40,786 nucleotides of DNA from an uncultured Acidaminococcus sp. (GTDB lineage: Bacteria > Bacillota > Negativicutes > Acidaminococcales > Acidaminococcaceae). Made by a program: the position numbers and the translations under genes. Below, in pieces: positions 32,017-40,095 of this stretch (within the stretch, counting starts at the first letter, position 1; every line of letters begins with the position of its first letter). The notes under the pieces are model-generated. The model ran no database searches. It saw nothing but the letters and a program-made list of their open reading frames with translations, and was not told where the DNA came from. The stretch spans positions 1-40,786 of the forward strand of contig USHN01000009.1 in the NCBI GenBank assembly GCA_900554515.1, read 5' to 3'.

Positions 32017-32790
32017 TTATTTTTTTTCGGAGAACCATTTATCATAGATTTTCTGGTATTCCCCATTCTTCTTGAGCTCCCCAAGGGCTTTGTTCAGCTC
32101 CTGTGTCAGGGCTGCGTTTTTCTTGGAGACTGCAATTCCATAGAAATCCCCTTTCTTGGGATCCCCTACGATTTTCGCATAGGCATTGCCGCCCTGTTTC
32201 AAAAAGTACTGCAATACTGGCAGGTCGCTGATTACTGCATCTGCATTGCCGTTTTTCATTTCCAGACAGGCCGCATCGGACGTATCAAAGGTTTTTACTT
32301 TGGCACCCTGGATTTTTTCCGCTTCTTGGGCACCCGTAGTTCCCAGTTGTACCGCAATAGTCTTGCCTTTCAAATCATTGACTCCATGAATTGTGGTGTT
32401 ATCTTTCATGGTAAGCACAGCCAGCCCGGATTCGTAGTAGGCGTCTGTAAAATCTACCTGCTTTTTCCGCTCGTCGGTAATGCTCATACCTGCAATGGCT
32501 GCATCAATATTTCCGGCGTTCAGGGCAGGAATCAGGGCATCAAAGCCCATGCTTTTGACGGTGACCTTGTCATACCCGGCTTGTTTGCCCATAGCCTTGA
32601 TCAAATCCATATCAAAGCCAATATAATCCCCGTTTTTCTCATCAGGAAATTCAAACGGCGCAAACCCGGATTCTGTACCTACGACAAGTTCTTTTTTGGT
32701 TGGTGCTGCACTTTGCTGGGAAGAAGAACCGCAGCCAGCTACGGTAACGAGCATAAGTAATGCGCATATCCAGTTTATTACTTTTTTCAT
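32017..32790 (-). CDS. Polar amino acid ABC transporter substrate-binding lipoprotein
   Basis: 257 residues. The signal peptide has lipobox VAGC (Cys20), so it is a lipoprotein exported to the periplasmic side. A family 3 solute-binding fold follows: LVVGTESGFAPFEFPDE, GFDMDLIKAMGKQAGY, GMSITDERKKQVDFTDAYYESG, and KTIAVQLGTTGAQEA with the ligand Thr/Ser region. Glutamine, glutamate, arginine or histidine are plausible ligands. No permease or ATPase gene is adjacent, and its own promoter and terminator bracket it, so it must work with a transporter encoded elsewhere. Confidence 0.92.
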   Translation of the reverse strand: MKKVINWICALLMLVTVAGCGSSSQQSAAPTKKELVVGTESGFAPFEFPDEKNGDYIGFDMDLIKAMGKQAGYDKVTVKSMGFDALIPALNAGNIDAAIAGMSITDERKKQVDFTDAYYESGLAVLTMKDNTTIHGVNDLKGKTIAVQLGTTGAQEAEKIQGAKVKTFDTSDAACLEMKNGNADAVISDLPVLQYFLKQGGNAYAKIVGDPKKGDFYGIAVSKKNAALTQELNKALGELKKNGEYQKIYDKWFSEKK

Positions 32791-32843
32791 CTACTTTCCC
32801 CCGTTCATTTTAGCTTTTGTAACCTAGAAATGATATTGGTGCT

Positions 32844-32872
32844 ATTATATAAGCATATGCATTTTTAATCAA
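32844..32872 (-). promoter_or_regulatory. Promoter of the binding-protein gene
   Basis: Minus strand: -35 TTGATT (32872-32867), 17-nt spacer, -10 TATAAT (32849-32844). The leader is about 50 nt. Confidence 0.75.
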
Positions 32873-32941
32873 TAGAATTTAGGAAAGTATACAATATTTT
32901 TTTATACTGTCGGAAGTAAAGTCGGTAAGCTGGATTTTATC

Positions 32942-34135
32942 TCATAGATCGGTATCGGGTCGCAGATTGCTGCCAGTATTATTTTTTAATAAAGTAAAGC
33001 TTTCTATGGACTGTCTGAAAGCCCGCAACTTTAAATCATAATTAATGGTATCATCCGTTTGGTACCGAATCTGATAGCCGTTGCCCTGTGCATTCATCAG
33101 GTATGTATTTACAATAAAGAGTTTTTTCAAATCCCCGTCATTATCCGTACTTTCCGCCAGACTGCCATTAAGCGTTCCCACCGTAATGGGTTCATGATGC
33201 AAAATGGTTACATTGGGAGTATACCTGGTAACTTTTTGAATAAAGGTATTCTCCACTTCTTTTAATCTTTGGGGCGTGGAATTACCCAATTCCGCAAAGG
33301 TGTGATCAGAAAATTCGCGGATCATTAAACTATCCGTATGCACGCTGCTCAGCGTCCGTCCAAACAGCACATTATCCGCCCGTACCGTATACATTCGCCA
33401 TCCACTGGGGATCTCCATCTCATACCCCATCCCGGGCACTGTGAGCAGATTGATATCCGTGTATTTCACTTTCGAAAGCGGCAGACTAGCACAGATGGAC
33501 TCAAGCGCCATGGCTGCTGCCTGCTGCTGCTCTTCCGGCGCACTCACATTTACAACCAGAAGGATATTTTTCTGGGGCTGGTAGGCCTGCCCAATAACAT
33601 ATGGCCGATGGGTTTTCTGTTTGTCTTTCGGAATAGCAACATAACGGAAAGTATCTCCTAACCGGGTTATTTGTTGACTGCTTGCGGGACTGACTTCTTC
33701 CTGCTCTCTTTCCGCTCTTCTTTTACGCAATACATTCCGCAGCCGGTCAGTACCGGTAGAAGATATCCCTGATTCGACCACGTTCCCCGCTGTATCGGCT
33801 GCAGAAATCTCTGAATCCGGGATGTCCTGCACCTTCTGGAGGAATTCCTTAAATTCTTTCTGCTGTTCTTCCGAATACTGCTTCATAGGAACAGAAACAG
33901 AGATGGGAAGCGTATACAAATCCGCACTGACGAGAAAATCCCCGCCAACCGTAAATCGGATACCAGTAGAAGTATGATAAATTTCCTTACTCCCCGGTGG
34001 TAGGGGTATGGTATACCCGCCGCTTGCCGGTTTATAGGTATTCTTTTTCGTCTCGGCTGCTTGTACCGTCGATAAACGAAAAATCATAAAACAAAACGCA
34101 AAAACTGTGAGGCTCCACACCTTCCAACTTTTCAA
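32942..34135 (-). CDS. Secreted protein of unknown function with two similar modules
   Basis: 397 residues with a Sec signal peptide (hydrophobic 8-20, likely cut after VQA, residue 26). Not recognised as a named family. Two modules of similar layout can be seen. The first starts YTIPLPPGSKEIY (about 41), has a variable acidic/basic insert (about 90-155), then YVIGQAYQPQKNILLVVNVS and ends near SICASLPLS. The second starts YEMEIPSGWRMY (about 238) and ends in the analogous QSIESFTLL. This layout recalls PsbP/DcrB-like single-domain secreted proteins, but that is a guess. It is 37 nt after the deaminase gene and probably the last member of that operon. Location would be periplasmic. Confidence 0.7.
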   Translation of the reverse strand: MKSWKVWSLTVFAFCFMIFRLSTVQAAETKKNTYKPASGGYTIPLPPGSKEIYHTSTGIRFTVGGDFLVSADLYTLPISVSVPMKQYSEEQQKEFKEFLQKVQDIPDSEISAADTAGNVVESGISSTGTDRLRNVLRKRRAEREQEEVSPASSQQITRLGDTFRYVAIPKDKQKTHRPYVIGQAYQPQKNILLVVNVSAPEEQQQAAAMALESICASLPLSKVKYTDINLLTVPGMGYEMEIPSGWRMYTVRADNVLFGRTLSSVHTDSLMIREFSDHTFAELGNSTPQRLKEVENTFIQKVTRYTPNVTILHHEPITVGTLNGSLAESTDNDGDLKKLFIVNTYLMNAQGNGYQIRYQTDDTINYDLKLRAFRQSIESFTLLKNNTGSNLRPDTDL

Positions 34136-34172
34136 TACTACCCCTGCTTTCTTACCTTTACTGCAAACCCCG

Positions 34173-35453
34173 TTAGCTTTTCACGGAGAATCTATGCGTG
34201 ACCTGCTGAACTTCGGCCACTGTTTTTTCCAGATCGATGGTAGTAAATTCACCCTTGTCCAGAAGAATCTTACCGTCTACCAGTACCGTATCCACATCGT
34301 AGGAGCTGGCTGCGTACACCAAAAGGGAAACCCGGTCATAACGAGGATACCAGGCCGGGGAATCCATATTGTACAGAACAATATCAGCCTTTTTCCCTAT
34401 AGCGAGGTATCCCGTTTCCGGTACTCCGATAGCAATGGCGCCTAACCGTGTCCCCATTTGCAAGGCTTGTTCTGCTGGCACTGCTTTGGGGTTATTCGCC
34501 TCTGTTTTAGCCAGCAGCGCTGCCAGCCGCACTTCTTCCAACATGTCCAGATTGTTATTGCTGCTGGCCCCATCCGTCCCCAAGCCAACAGGAATGGACT
34601 GTGACAGCATATCCGCCACTGGCGCTATGCCACTAGCGAGTTTCAAATTGCTTTGGGGATTGTGTGCCACCCGGACATGATTTTGGGCCAGGATCCTTAT
34701 ATCCGCCTCGTCCACATACACGCAGTGGGCTGCCAAACAGCCGGTAGCAAATAACCCCAAAGATTCCATCAGAGCAATAGGCGAAAGCCCATATTTTTCT
34801 TTACATTCTGCGACCTCTGTGACCGTTTCCGAAAGGTGCATATGGATCTCGGCACCCAGTTCCTGGGCTTTATCAATCACGCTCGCCAGGAAATCATTGG
34901 AACAAGTATAGGGAGCATGGGGCCCCAGCATAACATGAATCCGCCCATCACAGGCTCCCTGCCAATTTTTAAAAAGCTGTAAGTTCTCCTGGAGGGACGT
35001 TTGTCCATCTTGCTTGGTTTGGCCCGTAAGACCGCGGGAAAGTACAGCCCTAAGGCCGCTATCCCGCACAGCTTCCGCTACTTTTTCCTCAAAAATATAC
35101 ATATCTGCAAAGGCCGTTGTCCCTGTGCGGATCATTTCTGCCTGTCCCAATAGGCTGCCCCAGTACACAGCATTCTCATCCAGCGTTTTTTCCATGGGCC
35201 AAATTTTTTGCTGCAGCCAGTCCATGAGCGCCATATCGTCCGCATAACTGCGAAACAGCGTCATGGCAACATGGGTATGGGCGTTGATCCATCCCGGCAC
35301 AGCAAGATGATTGTGTGCATTAATGACACGCTTGCCTGTGACCGCATGAGTACCTATATAGGCAATGCGGGAACCTTGGATCCCTATATAATACGGTTTA
35401 CCATCATTTTTTTTCACAAGTTCCGCACCGGCAATCACAATATCATAGTTCAT
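34173..35453 (-). CDS. mtaD: 5-methylthioadenosine/S-adenosylhomocysteine deaminase
   Basis: A 426-residue amidohydrolase of the MtaD/TrzN/chlorohydrolase type. Metal ligands are HTH at 59-61 (NAHTHVAM), His in EIHMHLSETVTE and HCVYVDE, and Asp in GLGTDGASSNNNLDM. It deaminates methylthioadenosine (and SAH or adenosine) to the inosine form. The neighbouring phosphorylase can split methylthioinosine, so the two genes make a coherent deaminate-then-phosphorolyse salvage route (inference). It starts 12 nt after the phosphorylase gene. Confidence 0.9.
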   Translation of the reverse strand: MNYDIVIAGAELVKKNDGKPYYIGIQGSRIAYIGTHAVTGKRVINAHNHLAVPGWINAHTHVAMTLFRSYADDMALMDWLQQKIWPMEKTLDENAVYWGSLLGQAEMIRTGTTAFADMYIFEEKVAEAVRDSGLRAVLSRGLTGQTKQDGQTSLQENLQLFKNWQGACDGRIHVMLGPHAPYTCSNDFLASVIDKAQELGAEIHMHLSETVTEVAECKEKYGLSPIALMESLGLFATGCLAAHCVYVDEADIRILAQNHVRVAHNPQSNLKLASGIAPVADMLSQSIPVGLGTDGASSNNNLDMLEEVRLAALLAKTEANNPKAVPAEQALQMGTRLGAIAIGVPETGYLAIGKKADIVLYNMDSPAWYPRYDRVSLLVYAASSYDVDTVLVDGKILLDKGEFTTIDLEKTVAEVQQVTHRFSVKS

Positions 35454-35465
35454 GCCTTACGCCTC

Positions 35466-36290
35466 CTATATGCCTGTGAAATCGTTAAGCTGGAATCCCC
35501 CGTATTCTTTTAGTGCTTCCCGGCAGTGGCATTGGCATTCTGGCGGTGTATTGTCGTCAATAAATGCTTGTATAATCTCTGTAATTTGGGAACTTCGTTT
35601 CTGCATCGCCTCTGTAACTTCTTCGTGGGATAATTCCCGAATGGAAAGACCGGAACCCATATTAGTGACTACCGAACAATTCACATAACAGATCTCCGCT
35701 TCCCTTGCCAGCACAGCCTCCGGCATATTGGTCATGCCTACCACATCTCCGCCTAAAAACGCATAGACTTTGACTTCTGCCGCCGTTTCGTACCGTGGGC
35801 CTTCTAAGGCAACATAGGTTCCCTGTTTGCTGTGGCGCAGCCGCAAATTGAGCAGAACTTGGATAAGCTTTTTCCGCAGAGCGGGACAATAAGTCTCGGC
35901 AAAAGGGACATGCACCACTTTCCCATTTTTTCCATCAAAAAAAGTAGTGATGCGATTTTTCGTAAAGTCCAGGAGTTGATTGGTCACTACAAAAGTTCCG
36001 GGCGGCAGCCCTGGATTCAGGGAGCCAACAGCAGTAAAGGAAAGAATTTCTGTGACGCCTACTTGTTTCAAGGCAAATATGTTGGCCCGATAATTGATTT
36101 TATGAGGCGGTACGCTGTGTTTTTCCCCATGGCGTGCCAGAAAATAAACCTCGTTGCCATTTCTGCTGCCCTTTAGACATGTTGCCGTGCCAAACGGTGT
36201 TTCCACCGTTAGCGTATCCAGCTTACCAAATGCCGCTGCATTCTCTACTCCGGTTCCCCCAATAATGCCAATACTCCGCAACCCAATCAC
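35466..36290 (-). CDS. MTAP/PNP family nucleoside phosphorylase (probable methylthioinosine phosphorylase)
   Basis: About 272-274 residues. It contains the phosphate loop IGIIGGTGVE, RHGEKHSVPPHKINYRANIFALK, the purine-site region FTAVGSLNPG, LEGPRYETAAEV and the family motif MTNMPEAVLAREAEICY. With the MTA deaminase next door, methylthioinosine is the likely substrate, but methylthioadenosine or inosine cannot be excluded. GTG 36290 overlaps the upstream stop (GTGA). TTG 36281 is equally likely, because AGGTGA lies 5 nt before it and it fits the short N-termini of the family. A cysteine- and histidine-containing C-terminal extension (PPECQCHCREALKEYG) is unusual for the family. Confidence 0.85.
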   Translation of the reverse strand: MIGLRSIGIIGGTGVENAAAFGKLDTLTVETPFGTATCLKGSRNGNEVYFLARHGEKHSVPPHKINYRANIFALKQVGVTEILSFTAVGSLNPGLPPGTFVVTNQLLDFTKNRITTFFDGKNGKVVHVPFAETYCPALRKKLIQVLLNLRLRHSKQGTYVALEGPRYETAAEVKVYAFLGGDVVGMTNMPEAVLAREAEICYVNCSVVTNMGSGLSIRELSHEEVTEAMQKRSSQITEIIQAFIDDNTPPECQCHCREALKEYGGFQLNDFTGI

Positions 36291-36961
36291 CTCTTCATGT
36301 TATTTTTTTGTACAAGTCCTGCCAATTCCCCAATATTCTGAATTACGTAATCCGGTTTGCCAAACTGGTCAAAAAATTCCTTGGTAAAGGATGACCAAGC
36401 CACTTTTACCGTTTTACATCCCGCGCGGGTACCGCTTACCATATCAAAGGGGCTGTCTCCTACGGTGAGAACCTCTTTCGGTAAAAGGTGCAGCTTTTCG
36501 CATCCTACCAGCATGGGCGTGGGCGCCGGTTTATGATCCGAACACTGCTCATAGCCAACGATTTCTTCTATATACGGATCCAGCTCCAGACAGCGCAGTC
36601 CCCGCAAACAGGTATCATGCAGCTTGCTGGTGACGACAATCATAGGAATATGGAGTGCCTTTAGCTGCTGCAGCCCCTTTTTCACGCCTGGGAAAGAGCG
36701 AATCATTTTGTCATGCCAAGCGTTATTGTACTGCCGGTAATAGGCAACAATTGTCTCTATTTCCGGTCCGGCAGCAGGGAGTCCTGCCAATTGCCCCAAG
36801 CCTTCCCGTAACGGCATTCCAAACGTATTGATAATATCCTGATCGGTTACGGGAAGCGTTGGGTAAAAATGATCCAACGTCTGATGGAATGTCGCCAGAA
36901 TCAACGGTGTAGTATTGGCCAATGTACCGTCAAAGTCAAAAATAATACCCCTGCAAGCCAC
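36287..36961 (-). CDS. HAD superfamily phosphatase (PpaX/phosphoglycolate phosphatase-like)
   Basis: A 224-residue HAD hydrolase with an alpha-helical cap. Motif I is DFDGT with catalytic Asp9 and Asp11, motif II is VVTSK, the motif III Lys is in DHKPAPTP and motif IV is VGDSPFDM. The closest types are phosphoglycolate phosphatase and pyrophosphatase PpaX. The start is GTG with AAGGAG 7 nt upstream. It heads the operon with the methylthio-nucleoside phosphorylase, so it may remove phosphate from a methylthioribose phosphate; this is only suggested by position. Confidence 0.85.
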   Translation of the reverse strand: MACRGIIFDFDGTLANTTPLILATFHQTLDHFYPTLPVTDQDIINTFGMPLREGLGQLAGLPAAGPEIETIVAYYRQYNNAWHDKMIRSFPGVKKGLQQLKALHIPMIVVTSKLHDTCLRGLRCLELDPYIEEIVGYEQCSDHKPAPTPMLVGCEKLHLLPKEVLTVGDSPFDMVSGTRAGCKTVKVAWSSFTKEFFDQFGKPDYVIQNIGELAGLVQKNNMKR

Positions 36962-36997
36962 AGTGATGCTCCTTTATCTCATAAATCTACATGCCAA

Positions 36998-37026
36998 ATT
37001 ATACCAAAAAACACGAAAAAGGTAAA
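36998..37026 (-). promoter_or_regulatory. Promoter of the HAD-phosphorylase-deaminase operon
   Basis: Minus strand: -35 TTTACC (37026-37021), 17-nt spacer, -10 TATAAT (37003-36998). The -35 overlaps the terminator hairpin of the preceding gene. Confidence 0.7.
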
Positions 37027-37057
37027 ACCGCAATCTTTAGGCAGACTGCGGTTTTAC
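37022..37057 (-). terminator. Terminator of the glycogen gene cluster
   Basis: Perfect 11-bp arms GTAAAACCGCA / TGCGGTTTTAC (37057-37047 with 37032-37022 on the minus strand), then CTTTTTC. It closes the cluster 10 nt after the GH77 fragment. Confidence 0.85.
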
Positions 37058-37066
37058 TCTATATAC

Positions 37067-38077
37067 TTATGCTCTTTTGGTTTTGTGCGCCAGCTCGTTT
37101 AGCCAGCATGCCAACGTGGGCGGGATCTGGTTTTCCTGCATTTGCCAGTGCCAGTTCCCGTGGCTGGTACCAGGAACATTCATTCTGCATCCGGAAGAAA
37201 GTGCGAGAAGATCCTGCATGGGAAGAATCACGGTCTCTGCTCTCCGTGTGTACAGGAGCTGTATAAGCCCTTGAAGAATATCTTGTAACGAGGCATTTTC
37301 TGGCAGGTCCAGAAGAGAGCGAATCTGCTTTTGCTGCCATGCCGTGAGTTCCTCTTCATACCAGCCCCGGAGCGTGTTGTTATCATGGGTGCCGGTATAG
37401 GCAACGCACTGGGGCTCTGTATCAAAAGAAACTTCGCCATCGGTACGGCTCTTCCAGTGAAATTGAAGAATTTTCATTCCTGGCAATTGAAAACTTTGGC
37501 GCAGCAGTGACACATCATCGGTAATCACCCCCAGGTCCTCGGCCACTAGAGGTAGTTTTACTGCTTTTTGTATGGTTTTTAGGAAGTTACTCCCTGGACC
37601 TTTCATCCACTGGCCTTCTTTGGCCGTTTTGGCGCCAAAAGGAACTGCCCAGTAGGCAGAAAACCCACGAAAATGGTCAATGCGCACTGCATCAACCTGG
37701 CGGCTCACGCGCTGCAGGCGTTGTTTCCACCAGGTATACCCATCTTTTTCCATGACGTCATAGCGATACAGCGGATTGCCCCACAGCTGACCATCTGCAC
37801 TAAAATAATCCGGTGGTACACCGGCCACGTGGTTGGGCTGCCCTGCGGTATCAAGATCAAACAGTTCCTGATGCGCCCAGCAATCCGCACTATCCAGCGC
37901 TACATACATGGGAATGTCTCCCAGTATGGTAATCTCATGCTGCGCAGCATAGCGATGCACGGCCTGCCATTGTCTATCCAGCAGGTATTGAACGAATTTA
38001 ATATGATCCACTGTGCCGGCTAATTCCTGATGAACTTGCAACAAGCGGAAGAATCTGCCATACTTTCTGCCCTGCAT
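37067..38077 (-). pseudogene. 4-alpha-glucanotransferase (GH77, MalQ) C-terminal fragment
   Basis: This 336-codon frame holds the C-terminal two thirds of a MalQ-type disproportionating enzyme. The GH77 catalytic residues are intact: Asp134 in VRIDHFRGF, Glu180 in PLVAEDLGV and Asp232 in TGTHDNNT. The N-terminal part of the domain is encoded in another frame at the end of the upstream GH13 gene, and about 130 residues expected between them (GxTxYGDSPYQSFSAFAGNP and following) are missing. The first 15 or so residues here are merely the upstream gene read out of frame. No ribosome site precedes the ATG. It is most likely an inactive remnant of a fused enzyme after an internal deletion. Confidence 0.75.
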
Positions 38078-40091
38078 CCTGTAAAAAATCTATAAACCGG
38101 AAGGCGTGCTGATCCAATTCACCACATCCATAGGGGTTAGGAAAGCTGGTAGGATGAAGCAAAATACCGGCTCGCTTTTTCTTAGACTCCTCGCCGCGCA
38201 AGATCTGCACGCTAAGTGGCGGCAAATCCAAGGCAAAATGCCCATTTACCACCTGTATAGTAGTTCCTTTTTGCAGCACATTTTCCAGCTTGCCATAAGC
38301 CAGACCGTCCGTATTCACTGTCACACACTGAGAGTTATCGCTGCGATTTAAGGCAATGACAAAAAAGCCGTCTGGAGCATCATTTCCAAAAACGTCCTTG
38401 CCTCCCTCAATACTCCGAGCGTAAACCAGTACGTCCCCCTTAGCATATAAAGGGAGCAGGCGACCTGTACGCAGTACAGGGTTTTCTGTACGCAGATGGG
38501 TAAGTTGTTTCGTCCACGCCAGAATGTCCGCATCTTCCTGTCCCCAGGGATAGGTACGCCGGTTGTCCGGATCCTTGCCGCCCCGGAGTCCTGCTTCATC
38601 CCCATAGTAAATACAAGGTGCTCCCGGCAAGGTCATTTGCCACGCTATAAGAAGATACAGGCGTCGTTTTCCTGCTTCTTCTGCCGTCATGTCTATCTCA
38701 GGGCCTTTTTGCTCCAAAAGTGTACGCACTCGCTCTACATCATGACTGCCAATGAGGTTTAACATGGCATAATGATTTTCTTTCGGGTAATGTTCCCGCA
38801 GATTCCACAATTCCGCTTCCGCCCTTGCTGCATCAATATGGTCCAGCATAAAATCCAACTGGATTTTCCGCTGGGGATAGTTCATGGCACTATCCATATC
38901 ATAGCCGCTGAGATACGTCCGCTGCTCTCCATACGCTTCTTTGTTGCTGGCATCTTCCCAGACTTCCCCAATGAGAACAGCCTCTGGATTTTCCTTTTTC
39001 AGCGTGCGGTAAAAGAGCTGAAGAAACCTCTCTGGCAATTCATCAATTACGTCCAGCCGCCAGCCGCTGATACCTCGCCGCAGCCATGTTTTCAGCACGC
39101 TGTCGTACCTGCGGATGATAAAATCCAGATAACTAGGTGTCATTTCCTTCACATCGGGTAAATCTTTAACGCCCCACCAGGCGGTAAAATCATCCGGATA
39201 GTGGTTGAATTGATACCAGGCATAATACGGCGAATCCTTAGACTGGTAGGCCCCCACATCGGGATAAGTCCCAAACTGGTTAAAATAGCGGCTGTCCGCC
39301 CCAGTATGACTGAATACCCCGTCCAAAATAATTCGGATCCCCTGCTTTTGGGCAGCAGCACAAAATTCTTCAAATTCCTGGTTAGTCCCTAGCAGAGGAT
39401 CTACCTGGAGGTAATCTGCAGTATCATACCGGTGGTTACTGCGGGCTAAAAAAATAGGGTTTAAATAAATAACCGTAGCGCCAAGTTCTTTCAGATACGC
39501 AAACTTTTCTTGAATTCCTGCCAGGTTGCCCCCGAAAAAATCATAGTACACAATCTCTCCGGTTTCTTGGTCTTTGCAGTAGTACGGTTTATCATTCCAG
39601 GCAGTATGCAACACCGCATGTTTTTTCCCCTCGGCAATGGCCGTGGTCTTTGCTCCTTTTCGGAAACGATCCGGAAAGATCTGGTAGACAATAGCATTTT
39701 TGAACCAATCCGGGGTGTGGGTATTTTTGTTGTAGACCGTAATCTGATAAGCCGGTGGTTCTTTTTCATAAAGATACCCCACACCACCTAAGTGTGCTTC
39801 ATTATTGCCATAATACCAGACTTTTTCTCCATCCGTGATTACAAAATAGTACCAGAGCAACGTTGCCTCTTGGGGCATGGACAATTTTGCGACAAAGCTG
39901 CTTTTTTCAATTTCCATAGGTACATAGGATTCGCCTTTACCGCTATTCCAAAGGCGCACCTTGACCGTAAGGTCAGCATTCATTCCTTCCAAAACGCGCA
40001 GTCTTAAAAATACAGAGCTGCCGGTTGCGGCAGCTCCAAAAGGGAGACGGTCCCCTGTTTGATGGGAATCGTGTTCCAGATGCAAAGGCAT
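37998..40091 (-). CDS. GH13 neopullulanase/alpha-glucosidase fused to a truncated GH77 domain
   Basis: 697 residues. An N-terminal CBM34-like beta domain (about 1-125) is followed by a GH13 TIM barrel beginning IVYQIFPDRF, with catalytic Asp347 (GWRLDVIDE), Glu376 (LIGEVWED) and Asp451 (GSHDVERV), and a C-terminal beta domain. From residue 637 the chain changes to the start of a MalQ domain (RAGILLHPTSFPNPYGCGELD, to WQILPL at 678-683). It then runs 14 meaningless residues to a stop because the frame is lost. The GH13 part should be active on maltodextrins, cyclodextrins or pullulan. An intact GH13-GH77 fusion would debranch and disproportionate in one chain. It follows glgA by 4 nt, so it serves glycogen or maltodextrin turnover. 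Confidence 0.85.
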   Translation of the reverse strand: MPLHLEHDSHQTGDRLPFGAAATGSSVFLRLRVLEGMNADLTVKVRLWNSGKGESYVPMEIEKSSFVAKLSMPQEATLLWYYFVITDGEKVWYYGNNEAHLGGVGYLYEKEPPAYQITVYNKNTHTPDWFKNAIVYQIFPDRFRKGAKTTAIAEGKKHAVLHTAWNDKPYYCKDQETGEIVYYDFFGGNLAGIQEKFAYLKELGATVIYLNPIFLARSNHRYDTADYLQVDPLLGTNQEFEEFCAAAQKQGIRIILDGVFSHTGADSRYFNQFGTYPDVGAYQSKDSPYYAWYQFNHYPDDFTAWWGVKDLPDVKEMTPSYLDFIIRRYDSVLKTWLRRGISGWRLDVIDELPERFLQLFYRTLKKENPEAVLIGEVWEDASNKEAYGEQRTYLSGYDMDSAMNYPQRKIQLDFMLDHIDAARAEAELWNLREHYPKENHYAMLNLIGSHDVERVRTLLEQKGPEIDMTAEEAGKRRLYLLIAWQMTLPGAPCIYYGDEAGLRGGKDPDNRRTYPWGQEDADILAWTKQLTHLRTENPVLRTGRLLPLYAKGDVLVYARSIEGGKDVFGNDAPDGFFVIALNRSDNSQCVTVNTDGLAYGKLENVLQKGTTIQVVNGHFALDLPPLSVQILRGEESKKKRAGILLHPTSFPNPYGCGELDQHAFRFIDFLQDAGQKVWQILPLVASSSGISRHSGSY

Positions 40092-40095
40092 TGTC

